This document shows positions 53,141-63,195 of a stretch of DNA of 64,000 nucleotides, one piece after another (within the stretch, counting starts at the first letter, position 1; the number at the start of each line of letters is the position of its first letter). This DNA is from Methylococcaceae bacterium. Its GTDB lineage: Bacteria > Pseudomonadota > Gammaproteobacteria > Methylococcales > Methylomonadaceae. The notes beneath the pieces were generated by a model. The model made no database searches and was not told where the DNA came from. It saw only the letters and a list, made by a program, of their open reading frames with translations. Location: the NCBI GenBank assembly GCA_030693065.1, contig JAUYBL010000025.1:1-64000 (forward strand), written 5' to 3'. A program made the translations under genes and the position numbers.

Positions 53141-54125
53141 CGCCACCTGTTCCCAACATAATCTCGCCTGCATCCGCTAATTTTTTAGCAATTGCCAGAA
53201 TATCTTTTTGCGCCAACTCAACTTCACTCAACTTGGCAGGAGGCGAGGCTTCCAAATCATCTCGCAACATTTCTGCCGCACGCTTGGACATATTGTTGAA
53301 GATTTTGTTTTTAAGATCGTCACCCACACCCCGCAATGCCAGTAATAGTTGACTGGTGGATACTTCGCGCAGCAAGGTTTGCATGCCTCTTTCATCAATG
53401 GTCGACAAGTCCTCGAAGGTAAACATTTTTTCTTGGATTTCCTGTGCCAGCTCGGCGCGATGCTCGGTAATTTCATTCATAACCAAGTCAGTCGCACCGC
53501 CATCCATAAAGTTAAGGATATTCGCCACGGCATCAATACCGCCGATGTTGGTAGATTTAACATTATCGGAGCCGGTGAGCTGTTGCTCCATAATTTGATC
53601 GAGTTCGCGTAATGCCGAAGGCTGCACGCCTTTCATTGTGGCAATACGCATGAATAAATCGGCGCGCATGGCTTCGGGTAAAAACATCACCACTTCGGCC
53701 GCTTGTTCGCTTTCCATTAACGACAAAATAGTCGCAACAATCTGCGGATGCTCCAGACGGATCATGTCGGCAATCGAGCGCGTATCCAACCATTTCAACT
53801 GCTCAATACCCTTGGTGCTGCCGCCTTGCAGGATTCGATCGAGAATGCTGTTGGCTTTATCCGCACCCAGTGCGCTAACCAATACGTTACGAATGTAATC
53901 GTCGGTATCCATACCCAATGCGGTCTGACTTTTAACCGCGGTAATGAACTCCTCAACCACTTCATCCATCATACCGATGGATATATCGCCAACGGTTGCC
54001 ATGTTGGTACCGAGAACCTGCACTTCTCTTGGCGTCATGTGTTTTAACACCAGCGCCGCCCGGTCCATGCCTACCGCCAGCAATAAAATTGCCGACCGTT
54101 CTGAATACGTTAAGCCATCAGCCAT
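53127..54125 (-). CDS. fliG: Flagellar motor switch protein FliG
   Basis: A 332-residue rotor protein: the N-terminal FliF-binding part (YSERSAILLLAVGMDRAALV), the ARM-middle domain with EHPQIVATILSLMESEQAAEV, and the C-terminal torque domain (MFTFEDLSTIDERGMQTLLR, LALRGVGDDLKNKIFNNMS, RAAEMLRDDLE). It couples stator torque to the rotor and binds FliM. It overlaps fliF by 8 bp. Confidence 0.96.
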   Translation of the reverse strand: MADGLTYSERSAILLLAVGMDRAALVLKHMTPREVQVLGTNMATVGDISIGMMDEVVEEFITAVKSQTALGMDTDDYIRNVLVSALGADKANSILDRILQGGSTKGIEQLKWLDTRSIADMIRLEHPQIVATILSLMESEQAAEVVMFLPEAMRADLFMRIATMKGVQPSALRELDQIMEQQLTGSDNVKSTNIGGIDAVANILNFMDGGATDLVMNEITEHRAELAQEIQEKMFTFEDLSTIDERGMQTLLREVSTSQLLLALRGVGDDLKNKIFNNMSKRAAEMLRDDLEASPPAKLSEVELAQKDILAIAKKLADAGEIMLGTGGDELV

Positions 54126-55902
54126 CTTTCTTTACCCACGTTTTAATCACTTGCGCGACAATTTTAGGATCGTCATCAATCAGTCGTTTGACATACTCCA
54201 GACGATGTTCGTAGCTTTTTGGCATGTCCAGTAACAATAAATCTTCGGCGGCTTGCGGCATATCAAATCCGGACAAGCCTTCACCAGCTGGCACGGCAAC
54301 CGGTGTGCCGTCTTGATTAAAGCGTACCGCACTTGCTGCGGCGGCTTCAGCCTTGGCTTTGCCTTCCGCCATTTCTATGGCTTTTTTCTCGGCTTCATCT
54401 CGACCTACCAAGCCACGCATGGTGGGTCGTAATACGCCAAATAATAAAAATAACACCGCTAACACTGCAACAGCCTGCTTTATTACATCCAAAAACCAGC
54501 CTTGTTCCCAAAGCGGAAGCTCAGGCAAGGCTTCAAGCTCTGCCAACTTGAATGCAACATTACTAACAGTGACCTGATCACCCCGGCTGCTATCAAATCC
54601 AACCGCCTGCTTAACCAAATCACTAAAACGATTAATGTCTTCCTGCGCGTAACTTAGGGTTTTTATCGTGCCGTCAGCTTGCGGCATGTGTTTATCATCA
54701 ACCACCACTGCCACGGATAAACGGCGCAATAAGCCAGTCGCTAAGCGGGTATGGGTAATGGTTTTATCGAGTTCAAAATTTCTAGTCGCTGATTTTGCGC
54801 CAGAAGCCGCTGCGCTTGTTGCTGTTGCAGCGGGTGCAGTCGCCGTTTCCGGAGCCGTTCCCGCGGGAGTGGGTTGATTAGACAACGCGCCGGGCACACC
54901 TTGTGTAGGTGAAGTATTTTGTTCTTCAGAAGTTTGTTCGCTACGTAAGGCCGGTAAATCAGGATTGAACATCTCCTGAGTACGATCGGTCTCGGTAAAG
55001 TCCACATCGGCGGAAATTTGTGCGCGCATGCCGTCTGCACCCACTAGCGGCGTCAAGATGTTGGCAATCCGCTCCATCAAGTGTTCTTCAATACTCTTTT
55101 TATATTCAAACTGCCGAGAGGAGAGATTGGCATCGCCGGTTGAATTTTTACTATTTAATAATTGGCCCTTTTGATCCACCACGGTCACTTGATCCGCATC
55201 CATTTGCGGCACGCTGGACGCAACCAGATGAATTATCGATTCAATCTGGCCTTTATCTAAGGCTCTACCTTGATAAAGGTTAACAATGACTGAAGCACTG
55301 GGCTTTTTGCGTTCGCGGACAAACACCGATTGCACGGGCAGCGCCAGTAACACGCGGGCTGATTTAACATTTTGGATAGCCATGATAGTCCGGGCAATTT
55401 CGCCTTCCAAGGCCCGTTGAAAGCGGATCAGCTCAACACCTTTGCTAGCGCCGAGTCCTTGATCTTTGTCTAATAATTCATAACCCAAGCTATTGCTTCT
55501 GGGTAGCCCTTGGGCGGCCAATTTCAGTTTGACATCACTTACTTGATCGGTCGGCACCAAAATGGCATTGGAGCCGGCTTCAACTTTATACTTGATGGCT
55601 TGCGTATTAAGCACTTCAATAATTTCGGCGACATCCTTTTCACCAATTTCTGCATACAAGCGGCTATAAGAAGATTCTTGTGACCACAAAACAATAGCAA
55701 CACCGATCGCAACACTCAGCGCTATGCCCAGCATTAAACCGATTTGTCTGGCGATAGATAGGCCCGCCAAACCGCGCATAGCCGGATGGGCATCGACTTT
55801 GGCCAGCAACGGATTAACCGCCTTGCTTGCCTCCGACCCCAAGGTGACAACATCCTGCCGAGGATTGTCTGCCACTAATTCATTACCAGTTTGTTCGCTC
55901 AT
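54118..55902 (-). CDS. fliF: Flagellar MS-ring protein FliF
   Basis: A 594-residue protein: TM1 (IGLMLGIALSVAIGVAIVLW), ring-building motif domains (YSRLYAEIGEKDVAEIIEVL, GLPRSNSLGYELLDKDQGLG, LEGEIARTIMAIQNVKSARV), an Ala/Pro/Thr-rich loop near residues 330-370, TM2 (VIKQAVAVLAVLFLLFGVL) and a C-terminal FliG-binding tail. It forms the MS ring and is the first rotor part to assemble. It follows fliE after 23 bp. Confidence 0.95.
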   Translation of the reverse strand: MSEQTGNELVADNPRQDVVTLGSEASKAVNPLLAKVDAHPAMRGLAGLSIARQIGLMLGIALSVAIGVAIVLWSQESSYSRLYAEIGEKDVAEIIEVLNTQAIKYKVEAGSNAILVPTDQVSDVKLKLAAQGLPRSNSLGYELLDKDQGLGASKGVELIRFQRALEGEIARTIMAIQNVKSARVLLALPVQSVFVRERKKPSASVIVNLYQGRALDKGQIESIIHLVASSVPQMDADQVTVVDQKGQLLNSKNSTGDANLSSRQFEYKKSIEEHLMERIANILTPLVGADGMRAQISADVDFTETDRTQEMFNPDLPALRSEQTSEEQNTSPTQGVPGALSNQPTPAGTAPETATAPAATATSAAASGAKSATRNFELDKTITHTRLATGLLRRLSVAVVVDDKHMPQADGTIKTLSYAQEDINRFSDLVKQAVGFDSSRGDQVTVSNVAFKLAELEALPELPLWEQGWFLDVIKQAVAVLAVLFLLFGVLRPTMRGLVGRDEAEKKAIEMAEGKAKAEAAAASAVRFNQDGTPVAVPAGEGLSGFDMPQAAEDLLLLDMPKSYEHRLEYVKRLIDDDPKIVAQVIKTWVKKDG

Positions 55903-55925
55903 TGTTTATTTACGGGTTGTATAGG

Positions 55926-56243
55926 CTACATGGGCATGTTCATGACATCTTTATAAGCTTCGACCAGCTTATTGCGTACTTGCACCATGGCCTGAAATGA
56001 CACGCTGGCTTTTTGAGTTGCCACCATTACTTCCGCCAGACTTACCGATGAATCACCGGTTTCAAAGGCGTTGGTCATTTTTCCTGCGGTTTGCTGGGTA
56101 TCATTCACTGAATCGATGGATTGTTTCAGCATGGCCGCAAAATCAGCATTCCCAGCTGTTTCAGAGGCTTGCGGTTTGCCGCCAGCTTCCAAGGACATCG
56201 CACGCATTTGCGCCAATACCTGGTTTACATTCATTTCGCTCAT
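55926..56243 (-). CDS. fliE: Flagellar hook-basal body protein FliE
   Basis: A 105-residue protein with the FliE pattern: DFAAMLKQSIDSVNDTQQTA, FETGDSSVSLAEVMVATQKA and a C-terminal VSFQAMVQVRNKLVEAYKDV. FliE joins the MS ring and the proximal rod. It is the first gene of the fliEFGHIJK run and is preceded by a strong sigma-54 promoter (56284-56298). Confidence 0.92.
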   Translation of the reverse strand: MSEMNVNQVLAQMRAMSLEAGGKPQASETAGNADFAAMLKQSIDSVNDTQQTAGKMTNAFETGDSSVSLAEVMVATQKASVSFQAMVQVRNKLVEAYKDVMNMPM

Positions 56244-56283
56244 GGCAGTTTCCTTGACGTTTTGTTCATATAAATCTTATTAA

Positions 56284-56298
56284 GCATTTTTAGTGCCA
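56284..56298 (-). promoter_or_regulatory. Sigma-54 promoter of fliEFGHIJK
   Basis: The minus strand reads TGGCACTAAAAATGC: GG at 56296-56297 and GC at 56284-56285 with exactly 10 bases between, close to the consensus TGGCAC-N5-TTGC. It lies about 41 bp before the fliE ATG and between fleR and fliE, so FleQ or FleR is the expected activator. Confidence 0.85.
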
Positions 56299-56299
56299 C

Positions 56300-57682
56300 T
56301 TAACAAGAAATCACCACACCAGAATCTTTCATGCGCGCAATTTTGTAACGCAAGGTTCTAGGGCTGATGCCAAGTTTTTCGGCCGTCGTTTTTCGGCTGC
56401 CGTTTTCCATTTGTAAGGTTTGTAAAATGATGCTCTCTTCGGTGTTGCGAACGTTTGCATCCAGTCGTGCTAAATCAACGTTTTCTTCTTTAATTTCAAT
56501 GATGTTCTCTTGGTATGCAGGTACTTTGACTGGATCGATATTGATTAGATTGCCGGTACTTTCAAAAATTAAGTCATCAACAGTAATGGTATCGGCACTG
56601 CGTAAAATAAGAGCTCTCTGCACCACGTTATCAAGCTCTCTAACATTGCCCGGCCATTGATAAGTGCGCATTTTTGCTGTTGCCTGAGCATCGAAACGAG
56701 GCAAAGATTTGCCCCTTGGGCTGTGCCGTCGCAGTAATTCTGTTGCCAGCGGCAAAATATCGCCTGGCCGGTCACGTAGGGCTGGAATATTGATAGGGAA
56801 TACATTCAGGCGGTAATACAAATCTTCACGAAACCGGCCTTGCTCCAGTTGCGTTCTCAAATTTTGATTGGTAGCCGCCAAAATTCTGACGTTGAGTTTG
56901 ATTTTTTTATTGCTCCCCAAACGCTCAACTTCTTTTTCTTGTAACACCCGCAATAGCTTCGCTTGCAAGTTCACATCCATTTCACCGATTTCATCCAGCA
57001 ACAGCGTACCGTCCTGAGCTTGTTCAAACTTACCTGGCATGGACTGCACTGCGCCGGTATAAGCGCCTTTTTCGTAACCGAACAACATGGCTTCAAGCAT
57101 GTTTTCAGGAATGGCTGCGCAGTTGACGGCAACAAAGGGGCCAGCATGTTGTAACGAGTTTTCATGAATATAGCGGGCAATCACTTCTTTACCGGTGCCG
57201 CTTTCTCCCTGCAGCAACACCGCCACCTCGGTTTTTGCGACTTTGGCAATCAACGCATAAAGCTTTTTCATGCTTTCGTCCTGCACCACGCGCTCCAGCA
57301 TCGTTGAATCAACAGAGTCAGTGTTCACATACTCAGCGACTTTACTGACCAACGCGTTGGCATCAAAAGGCTTGATCAAATAATCACAAGCGCCAGCCTG
57401 CATGGCTTCCACCGCTTTTGGAATAGTGCCGTAGGCGGTCATTAATAACACCGGCGTTTGTGCATATTTAAGCTGGATGTTCGCCAGTAACTCCAGTCCA
57501 TCCATCACCGGCATTTGTACATCACTGACCACCAACTTGAATTGTTCAGAAGCCAGCTTGATCAATGCTTCTGTACCATTACGAGCGGACGTCACCCGGT
57601 AGCCCTGAATCTCCAAGGTATCGCACAATGCCTCACATAACGACAGATCGTCTTCAACAACCAGCACATCAAACGGTTTCAT
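56300..57682 (-). CDS. fleR: Sigma-54-dependent response regulator FleR
   Basis: From the ATG at 57680-57682, 460 residues: an N-terminal receiver (VLVVEDDLSLCEAL, phospho-Asp in LVVSDVQMPVMDG), an AAA+ domain ([46 protein letters not shown]) and a C-terminal FIS-type HTH (RKTTAEKLGISPRTLRYKIA). The sigma-54 contact loop is GAYTGA, with Tyr for the usual Phe. It is phosphorylated by FleS, whose end it overlaps by 14 bp. It activates mid-class flagellar genes. The longer frame from 57784 is not family-like. Confidence 0.92.
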   Translation of the reverse strand: MKPFDVLVVEDDLSLCEALCDTLEIQGYRVTSARNGTEALIKLASEQFKLVVSDVQMPVMDGLELLANIQLKYAQTPVLLMTAYGTIPKAVEAMQAGACDYLIKPFDANALVSKVAEYVNTDSVDSTMLERVVQDESMKKLYALIAKVAKTEVAVLLQGESGTGKEVIARYIHENSLQHAGPFVAVNCAAIPENMLEAMLFGYEKGAYTGAVQSMPGKFEQAQDGTLLLDEIGEMDVNLQAKLLRVLQEKEVERLGSNKKIKLNVRILAATNQNLRTQLEQGRFREDLYYRLNVFPINIPALRDRPGDILPLATELLRRHSPRGKSLPRFDAQATAKMRTYQWPGNVRELDNVVQRALILRSADTITVDDLIFESTGNLINIDPVKVPAYQENIIEIKEENVDLARLDANVRNTEESIILQTLQMENGSRKTTAEKLGISPRTLRYKIARMKDSGVVISC

Positions 57683-58916
57683 GGTGATTCTCCTGACTGA
57701 GATTTTTACCCGAAAAACCACCCGGCAATAATTCGGGCGTCTGCATGACGCAGGGTAAAATAAATGTAAAAGTCGCTCCGGCATCTAGGGCCGAGGCGAC
57801 ATAAACTTGGCCGCGATGCGCTTTAACCACACTATCAACCACTGCCAGCCCTAAGCCGGTGCCATTGGTTTTGGTGGTAAAGAACGGCTCAAAAATGCGT
57901 TGGCAGTGTTCTTTAGCAAGGCCGGGTCCGTTATCTTTAATAATAATTTTCAAATTGCGTGTATCTGGTTGGCTGACGTTGATGGTAATGAGCCCCAGCC
58001 CTCTCTCCATGTTGCCAAGCGCATCGACAGCATTGTTCAAGACATTCATAAACGCACCGCGCAAGGCATTTTCATTACCCAACATGTCATCATCGTGCGC
58101 AGTATTGATAATTTGCACATCCACCCCGCCTTGCCCTACATAATCTTTTAACGTTTCGTTAAGGCATTCTAATAAGGCATGTAGCGAAAAGTTCTCCATG
58201 GATAAGCGACCATCTTTGGCAAAGATCAGCATATCGTTGACCTGCCGCTCCAGGTATTGCAGGCGCTCAAGAATTTTCTGCGCAAAACGTTGGCGCTTCG
58301 TTTCATCTAACGATGGATTACCCAGTTGCGAAGAATAAAGAATAGCGGTGGCCAGCGGCGTTCTTACTTGATGCGCCATACTCGCGACCATTTCGCCCAT
58401 CGCCGATAGCTGTTTTTGTTGATTTAACAATTCCTGCAAGCTGCGCATTTCGCTGACATCTGACAACAGAATGATCTGTCCGGCATCATTTTCCAACTGA
58501 CTGTAAGTAATACTGACGGGTTTACCGCTTATTAACTGGCGCTCGTGTGGGTTATCGAAAACGGCAGTAAAACTGCGCTCTACCACTTTAGCCCAAGACA
58601 AGCCTAGCAAGGGTTCTCCCAGGAAAGTGATTGCCAAGGCGTTGCAATCCAGGATTTTGCCGGTCGCATCCAGTACGATGACCCCAGCGGGCAATGCCGC
58701 CAGAATTCTCTCCAAACGAGAGGCGAGTTTTTCTTTTTCTTCCAGGGTTTTTAGCCGCTCGCTGCGGGCAAATGCCAGCTCGCTGTGCAATTTGGCCACC
58801 TGTTCTTCCAGTCCTTGATAAGAAGCGGATAAATGCTCCGACCATTCATTAAACGCGCGAAAGGCGTCAGTGAGTTGTTCGGTTTTTTGGGCGTTGTCGT
58901 TGTTTTGAATATTCAT
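57669..58916 (-). CDS. fleS: Sensor histidine kinase FleS
   Basis: A 415-residue soluble kinase: an N-terminal coiled coil, a PAS domain (ILAALPAGVIVLDATGKILD), HisKA with the phospho-His in EMVASMAHQVRTPLATAILY, and HATPase_c with NALRGAFMNVLNNAVDALGN and GTGLGLAVVDSVVKAHRG. There are no membrane helices, as in FleS/FlrB. It pairs with the overlapping fleR. A sigma-54 promoter precedes it at 58952-58967. Confidence 0.92.
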   Translation of the reverse strand: MNIQNNDNAQKTEQLTDAFRAFNEWSEHLSASYQGLEEQVAKLHSELAFARSERLKTLEEKEKLASRLERILAALPAGVIVLDATGKILDCNALAITFLGEPLLGLSWAKVVERSFTAVFDNPHERQLISGKPVSITYSQLENDAGQIILLSDVSEMRSLQELLNQQKQLSAMGEMVASMAHQVRTPLATAILYSSQLGNPSLDETKRQRFAQKILERLQYLERQVNDMLIFAKDGRLSMENFSLHALLECLNETLKDYVGQGGVDVQIINTAHDDDMLGNENALRGAFMNVLNNAVDALGNMERGLGLITINVSQPDTRNLKIIIKDNGPGLAKEHCQRIFEPFFTTKTNGTGLGLAVVDSVVKAHRGQVYVASALDAGATFTFILPCVMQTPELLPGGFSGKNLSQENHHETV

Positions 58917-58951
58917 GGCTGATACTTTGTTTTTTGACTCTCCTGAAGATC

Positions 58952-58967
58952 AGCAACAATCAGACCA
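58952..58967 (-). promoter_or_regulatory. Sigma-54 promoter of fleSR
   Basis: The minus strand reads TGGTCTGATTGTTGCT: GG at 58965-58966 and GC at 58953-58954, spacer exactly 10, with T-T-G-C-T at -12. It begins about 36 bp before the fleS ATG; FleQ is the expected activator by analogy with Pseudomonas and Vibrio. Confidence 0.8.
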
Positions 58968-59028
58968 ATTTATATAAATCAATTATTTCAATATGTTAAA
59001 AATTACCGTTAGAAATTTGACCTGCATA

Positions 59029-60501
59029 TCAGCGCTGCACATCAAACTTACGTAATTTTTCCACCAGCGTAGTGCGGCGCATGTTCAAGCGTTTGGCCGC
59101 ATGCGCAACCACGCCATTAGATTCATTTAAGGCCTGACGTATTAAGTCCATTTCCATAACATTAAGATATTCTTTTAGATCAATCCCTTGCGCTGGTAAT
59201 TGCACCAACGGCGATGTCAAACTATCAAAATGACCAACGACTTCTATAGTTGCGCCCGCGTCATCTTCCTCGTCATGCGGCGTTTTCGGCAATTCTATGG
59301 TCAAGCCTTCAGGTACCTGGTAATGCTGAAATTTTTCCGGTAAATCTGCAGCATCAACCAATCCTTTAGGGAACATGATCGCTAGTCTTTCAATCAGGTT
59401 TGCCAACTCTCTGACATTACCCGGCCAATCGTGCTGCATTAACACCGCAAGTGCGGCGGGAGTAAGCCTTACGGTACCGCGATTGGTAGCTTCCATTCTA
59501 GCGATGAGGTCATTAACCAATAAAGGAATGTCTTCCGATCTTTCTTTTAAAGCCGGAATTTCAATAGGAAACACATTTAAGCGATAAAACAAATCTTCCC
59601 GAAAGCGGTTTTCTCTAATTTCGTTTTCAAGATGTCTATGCGTCGCCGCGATAACGCGCACATCACAATGAATCGTCCTGTTACTGCCTACCCGCTCAAA
59701 GGTACGCTCTTGCAAAACTCGTAACAGTTTGACTTGCATGGACACGGGCATATCGCCAATTTCATCAAGAAATAGTGTGCCACCCTCGGCCATTTCAAAA
59801 CGCCCCTGTCTTGCGCTTAACGCTCCTGTGAATGCGCCTTTTTCATGCCCGAATAGTTCGCTTTCCAACAACTCACCCGGTATGGCGCCGCAGTTAATAG
59901 GTACAAACGGTTTTTCGGCACGTAATGAGGCATCGTGTAATGCTCTGGCAACAACTTCTTTACCGGTTCCCGATTCGCCCAAAATCAGCACCGTGGCATC
60001 AGACTCGGCAACTTGCGATATAAGTTTCCGGATTGCGGTCATACCGCTGCTATTACCCTTCAGTCTTGCAATCGATGGTTGCCGACGCCGGTCAAATTGC
60101 CGACGGTCACTTCCGCTTCTTTGTAGCGTCTTACCATCTGCGTAAAATCCAGTGAGCTTTTCCGATAACAACTTCAAATCTGAATACGTAGCGGGACATT
60201 CCAGCACCTGCAACAGCTTGGCATTTATCGCTGAAGATATTTGTTCGGCTCGCCCCTTGTCGATCAAAAGAATGACTGGCACGCCAGATTCACGACCGGC
60301 AACATCGCTGATAATAACCGCCTGTTTTTCCAGACCATCACCGACAAAAATTGCAATCCATTGGCTTGGGTTATCAAGATAGGCGTCATATTCACTGGAA
60401 CTGACAGTTTCAATCTCAAACTCCATGAAGCGGAGCACTATCTCAAGCGACTGAGCTCTAGGCTTGTTATCATCAATCAACAAAATACGCGGCAACGCCA
60501 T
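59029..60501 (-). CDS. fleQ: Flagellar master regulator FleQ
   Basis: A 490-residue enhancer-binding protein: an N-terminal receiver-like FleQ domain ([20 protein letters not shown]), an AAA+ domain ([51 protein letters not shown]) and a FIS-type HTH ([20 protein letters not shown]). FleQ/FlrA directs sigma-54 RNA polymerase to flagellar class II genes. In Pseudomonas it also binds c-di-GMP and represses exopolysaccharide genes, fitting the PilZ proteins in this window. It is transcribed alone upstream of fleSR. Confidence 0.93.
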   Translation of the reverse strand: MALPRILLIDDNKPRAQSLEIVLRFMEFEIETVSSSEYDAYLDNPSQWIAIFVGDGLEKQAVIISDVAGRESGVPVILLIDKGRAEQISSAINAKLLQVLECPATYSDLKLLSEKLTGFYADGKTLQRSGSDRRQFDRRRQPSIARLKGNSSGMTAIRKLISQVAESDATVLILGESGTGKEVVARALHDASLRAEKPFVPINCGAIPGELLESELFGHEKGAFTGALSARQGRFEMAEGGTLFLDEIGDMPVSMQVKLLRVLQERTFERVGSNRTIHCDVRVIAATHRHLENEIRENRFREDLFYRLNVFPIEIPALKERSEDIPLLVNDLIARMEATNRGTVRLTPAALAVLMQHDWPGNVRELANLIERLAIMFPKGLVDAADLPEKFQHYQVPEGLTIELPKTPHDEEDDAGATIEVVGHFDSLTSPLVQLPAQGIDLKEYLNVMEMDLIRQALNESNGVVAHAAKRLNMRRTTLVEKLRKFDVQR

Positions 60502-60774
60502 GTTTTATTCTCATTATTAACAAAGAGATATTCAAAAAACAGTGTCAAAACTCTGGCACTGCGCTTACAGAATGCCAGTAACTATAGTTCAAGTTATTTA
60601 TTTAACTACTCCATACCACTTTAAAATCGGCATATCCTTTTGAGTAAACTGTCCATGTATCAAGCAGTTTTGAATTTTTGTTAATGTTAATTGCTAATAG
60701 TTTGAGCCGCATGCCCAACTAGATTGCTTGACAAAAAATCCCCAGCGTAGACACTACAAGCGTTCTAACAACCC

Positions 60775-62052
60775 TTGAGACCCTCTTTGAACGATTTATC
60801 CCTCAGCATATTGTTTGGCATTCTTGCCGCAATGCTTATTCTTTCAGCCTTTTTTTCCGGTTCTGAAACTTCGTTAATGACCTTAAATCGTTATCGATTA
60901 AGGCATCTTGTTAAACTTAAACATTCCGGCGCAATCAAAGCACATAAATTGCTAAAACGGCCAGACCGCATCCTGGGCTTGATTTTGTTAGGCAACAATT
61001 TCGTCAATACCGTTGCTGCGTCAGTCGCCACAGTCATCGCCATTCGCCTATTTCCCGACGATCAGGAATCCAGCATAGCTATCGCAGCTGGGGTTTTAAC
61101 ATTAGTAATGCTGATTTTTTCAGAAGTCACCCCAAAAACACTTGCCGCCGTTAAACCAGAACTACTCGCATTCATTGCCGCATGGGTTTATACCCCGCTA
61201 CTTAAAATTTTTTACCCGATAGTCTGGTTCGTTAATCTGTTTGTAAATCTATTGCTGCACTTGGTGGGCGTAGATATGAAAAAAACTAACCACGATCTAC
61301 TCAATAAAGACGAGCTTAAAAGCATCATTGCCGAAGCGGAAAGCATCATGCCCCCGCGTTATCAAAAAATGCTTATGGGTATACTTGAGCTTGAATCGGC
61401 AACTATTGAAGACATCATGACGCCACGTCATGAAATTGTGGGTATTGATTTGGAATTGCCCATTGATGGCATTGTCAGCTGTATAGAGTCGAGTCCACAT
61501 ACTCGCTTACCCGTTTACAAAAAAAGTGTCGACCGCGTCATCGGTATTTTGGATTTAAGAAAAGTCTTGGCTCTGTTTAACCGACCGAATTTTGATAAAC
61601 AAACCCTGATTAACTATCTCGACAAACCCACTTTTATTCCCGAAAACACGCCTGTACATAATCAAATGCAGCGTTTCAAACAAGAAAAATCGCGCCTAGG
61701 ACTAGTCGTTGATGAATATGGAGACGTGCAAGGTTTGGTGACTTTAGATGATTTGCTACAAGAAATTGTCGGCGAATTAATTACTGATGAAGTAGGCGTA
61801 AAAGCACAGCATGACGGCAGTTATTTAGTTGATGCCAATATCAACTTAAGAGAACTCAACCGCATTACCCAGTGGTCTTTACCGACCGAAGGCCCCAAAA
61901 CGCTCAATGGGCTCATTATTGATTTTATGGAAACCATTCCTGATACCGGCACCAGTGTTAAATTACACGGCCATTTGCTGGAAATTATTGAGCGTGACAA
62001 TAACGCGGTTAAGTTGGTAAAGTTTTTACCTAAACAAAGCGGCAAACTCTAG
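60775..62052 (+). CDS. CNNM/CorC-HlyC family transporter (CorB/YfjD-like)
   Basis: A 425-residue protein. The DUF21 domain has three or four membrane helices (ILSAFFSGSETSLMTLNRYR, RILGLILLGNNFVNTVAASV, MLIFSEVTPKTLAA). Two CBS domains follow (IEDIMTPRHEIVGID, TRLPVYKKSVDRVIGILDL, RLGLVVDEYGDVQGLVTLDD), then a CorC_HlyC domain at the C-terminus. The homologue YfjD is linked to Mg2+ efflux/homeostasis. The start is a TTG at 60775, or more likely the TTG at 60787, where homologues begin; there is no ATG near. A 270-bp gap separates it from fleQ. Confidence 0.85.
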   Translation: MRPSLNDLSLSILFGILAAMLILSAFFSGSETSLMTLNRYRLRHLVKLKHSGAIKAHKLLKRPDRILGLILLGNNFVNTVAASVATVIAIRLFPDDQESSIAIAAGVLTLVMLIFSEVTPKTLAAVKPELLAFIAAWVYTPLLKIFYPIVWFVNLFVNLLLHLVGVDMKKTNHDLLNKDELKSIIAEAESIMPPRYQKMLMGILELESATIEDIMTPRHEIVGIDLELPIDGIVSCIESSPHTRLPVYKKSVDRVIGILDLRKVLALFNRPNFDKQTLINYLDKPTFIPENTPVHNQMQRFKQEKSRLGLVVDEYGDVQGLVTLDDLLQEIVGELITDEVGVKAQHDGSYLVDANINLRELNRITQWSLPTEGPKTLNGLIIDFMETIPDTGTSVKLHGHLLEIIERDNNAVKLVKFLPKQSGKL

Positions 62053-62143
62053 CAGTTAACCTCTGGTAAATCCCTGTCTGCTTGAACAACCAATAATTGA
62101 GTCTATACTCAAATTTCGTTTAGAGCTTAACTTAACTAACGCA

Positions 62144-62782
62144 ATGGCAAAACTCACTGTATTTTTTAAAGATAAGGCAATTCATTCTCGGCTTTTTGAA
62201 AATGGCATTGTGCATATCGGCAGAGATGAGACCAATGATCTTGTCATCGACAGCTTGGCAGTGGCTCCAGCTCATGCCGTTATTGTCATTAAAGACAGTG
62301 AATGCAGCATCAAACAATTGCACAATGATTTTCCGTTGATCGTCAATGGTGAAGTGGTTAAGTCCGGCAATTTAAACAACAATGACACCATTGCTATTGG
62401 CAAGCATCAAATCATTTTTAACGATGGCGAAGCTATTGATGCGATACCTCAACAACTGGAAGACTTGGTCAACAGAGATGTGGCAACGCTGAACAAGGAA
62501 ATCGAAAGTGATTTACGCATACCGACTGCCAATTTGCAGGTTATTTCTGGAAACAATATTGGCAAAATCTTGCCACTAAAAAATGCCATGACTCGTTTGG
62601 GACACAGCGACAAAGGCGTCATCGCCATTGTTAAAAGAAAAGACGGCTATTTCGTTTCTGCTTTAGAACATGTTCACGCCATACTGATAAACGACCAACC
62701 ATTAGGCAATAATTCCGCACAATTAAACGATAATGATGTTTTAGTTGTCGGTGACACTTCCCTGCAATTTTTCATTAGTTAA
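62144..62782 (+). CDS. FHA-domain protein (one clear, one degenerate FHA module)
   Basis: A 212-residue cytoplasmic protein. The N-terminal FHA domain has GIVHIGRDETNDLVIDS and APAHAVIVI, matching G-R-x-x-N-D and S/A-x-x-H. A C-terminal domain from about residue 128 (LQVISGNNIGKILPLKNAMT, RLGHSDKGVIAIVKRKDGYF, LLINDQPL-like end) looks like a second, weaker FHA fold. FHA domains bind phosphothreonine. It is followed 4 bp later by a PilZ gene. Confidence 0.8.
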   Translation: MAKLTVFFKDKAIHSRLFENGIVHIGRDETNDLVIDSLAVAPAHAVIVIKDSECSIKQLHNDFPLIVNGEVVKSGNLNNNDTIAIGKHQIIFNDGEAIDAIPQQLEDLVNRDVATLNKEIESDLRIPTANLQVISGNNIGKILPLKNAMTRLGHSDKGVIAIVKRKDGYFVSALEHVHAILINDQPLGNNSAQLNDNDVLVVGDTSLQFFIS

Positions 62783-62786
62783 CGTC

Positions 62787-63158
62787 ATGTCAGAGCAAAT
62801 TAATCAAGACAATCGTCAATTTCATCGCGTTATATATAAAGCCGACGCCACCCTAAGCTTTGACAACAAAACCTGGTTATGTGAAATCATCGACCTGTCA
62901 CTAAAAGGCTGCTTACTAAAGTTTGATTTTAACTGGAAAGAAGATCTGGAAAAAACCTACACTCTTAGCCTGCAACTGTCCGAACATCAACTAATACAAA
63001 TGCAGGTAAGCACCGCCCACGTGATAGGCAATACCGCTGGGTTTAAATGTGACCACATTGATTTAGACAGCATTTCCGAGCTCCGCCGCCTGGTTGAACT
63101 TAACCTTGGCGACAGTAGCTTACTTGAAAGAGATTTACAGGCCTTGGCAAGCTATTAA
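62787..63158 (+). CDS. PilZ-domain protein paired with the FHA protein
   Basis: From the ATG at 62787, 123 residues. QFHRVIYKADATLSF gives only part of the PilZ N-terminal motif; just one of the expected arginines is evident. LCEIIDLSLKGCLLKFD is the DxSxxG motif, and the barrel ends TAGFKCDHIDLDSISEL. The missing arginine may weaken c-di-GMP binding. It is the last gene of the FHA-PilZ pair; radA is convergent, 37 bp beyond. Confidence 0.75.
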   Translation: MSEQINQDNRQFHRVIYKADATLSFDNKTWLCEIIDLSLKGCLLKFDFNWKEDLEKTYTLSLQLSEHQLIQMQVSTAHVIGNTAGFKCDHIDLDSISELRRLVELNLGDSSLLERDLQALASY

Positions 63159-63195
63159 ATTCGTATTAATTCGTAACCAACGATTTAACCGCTGC

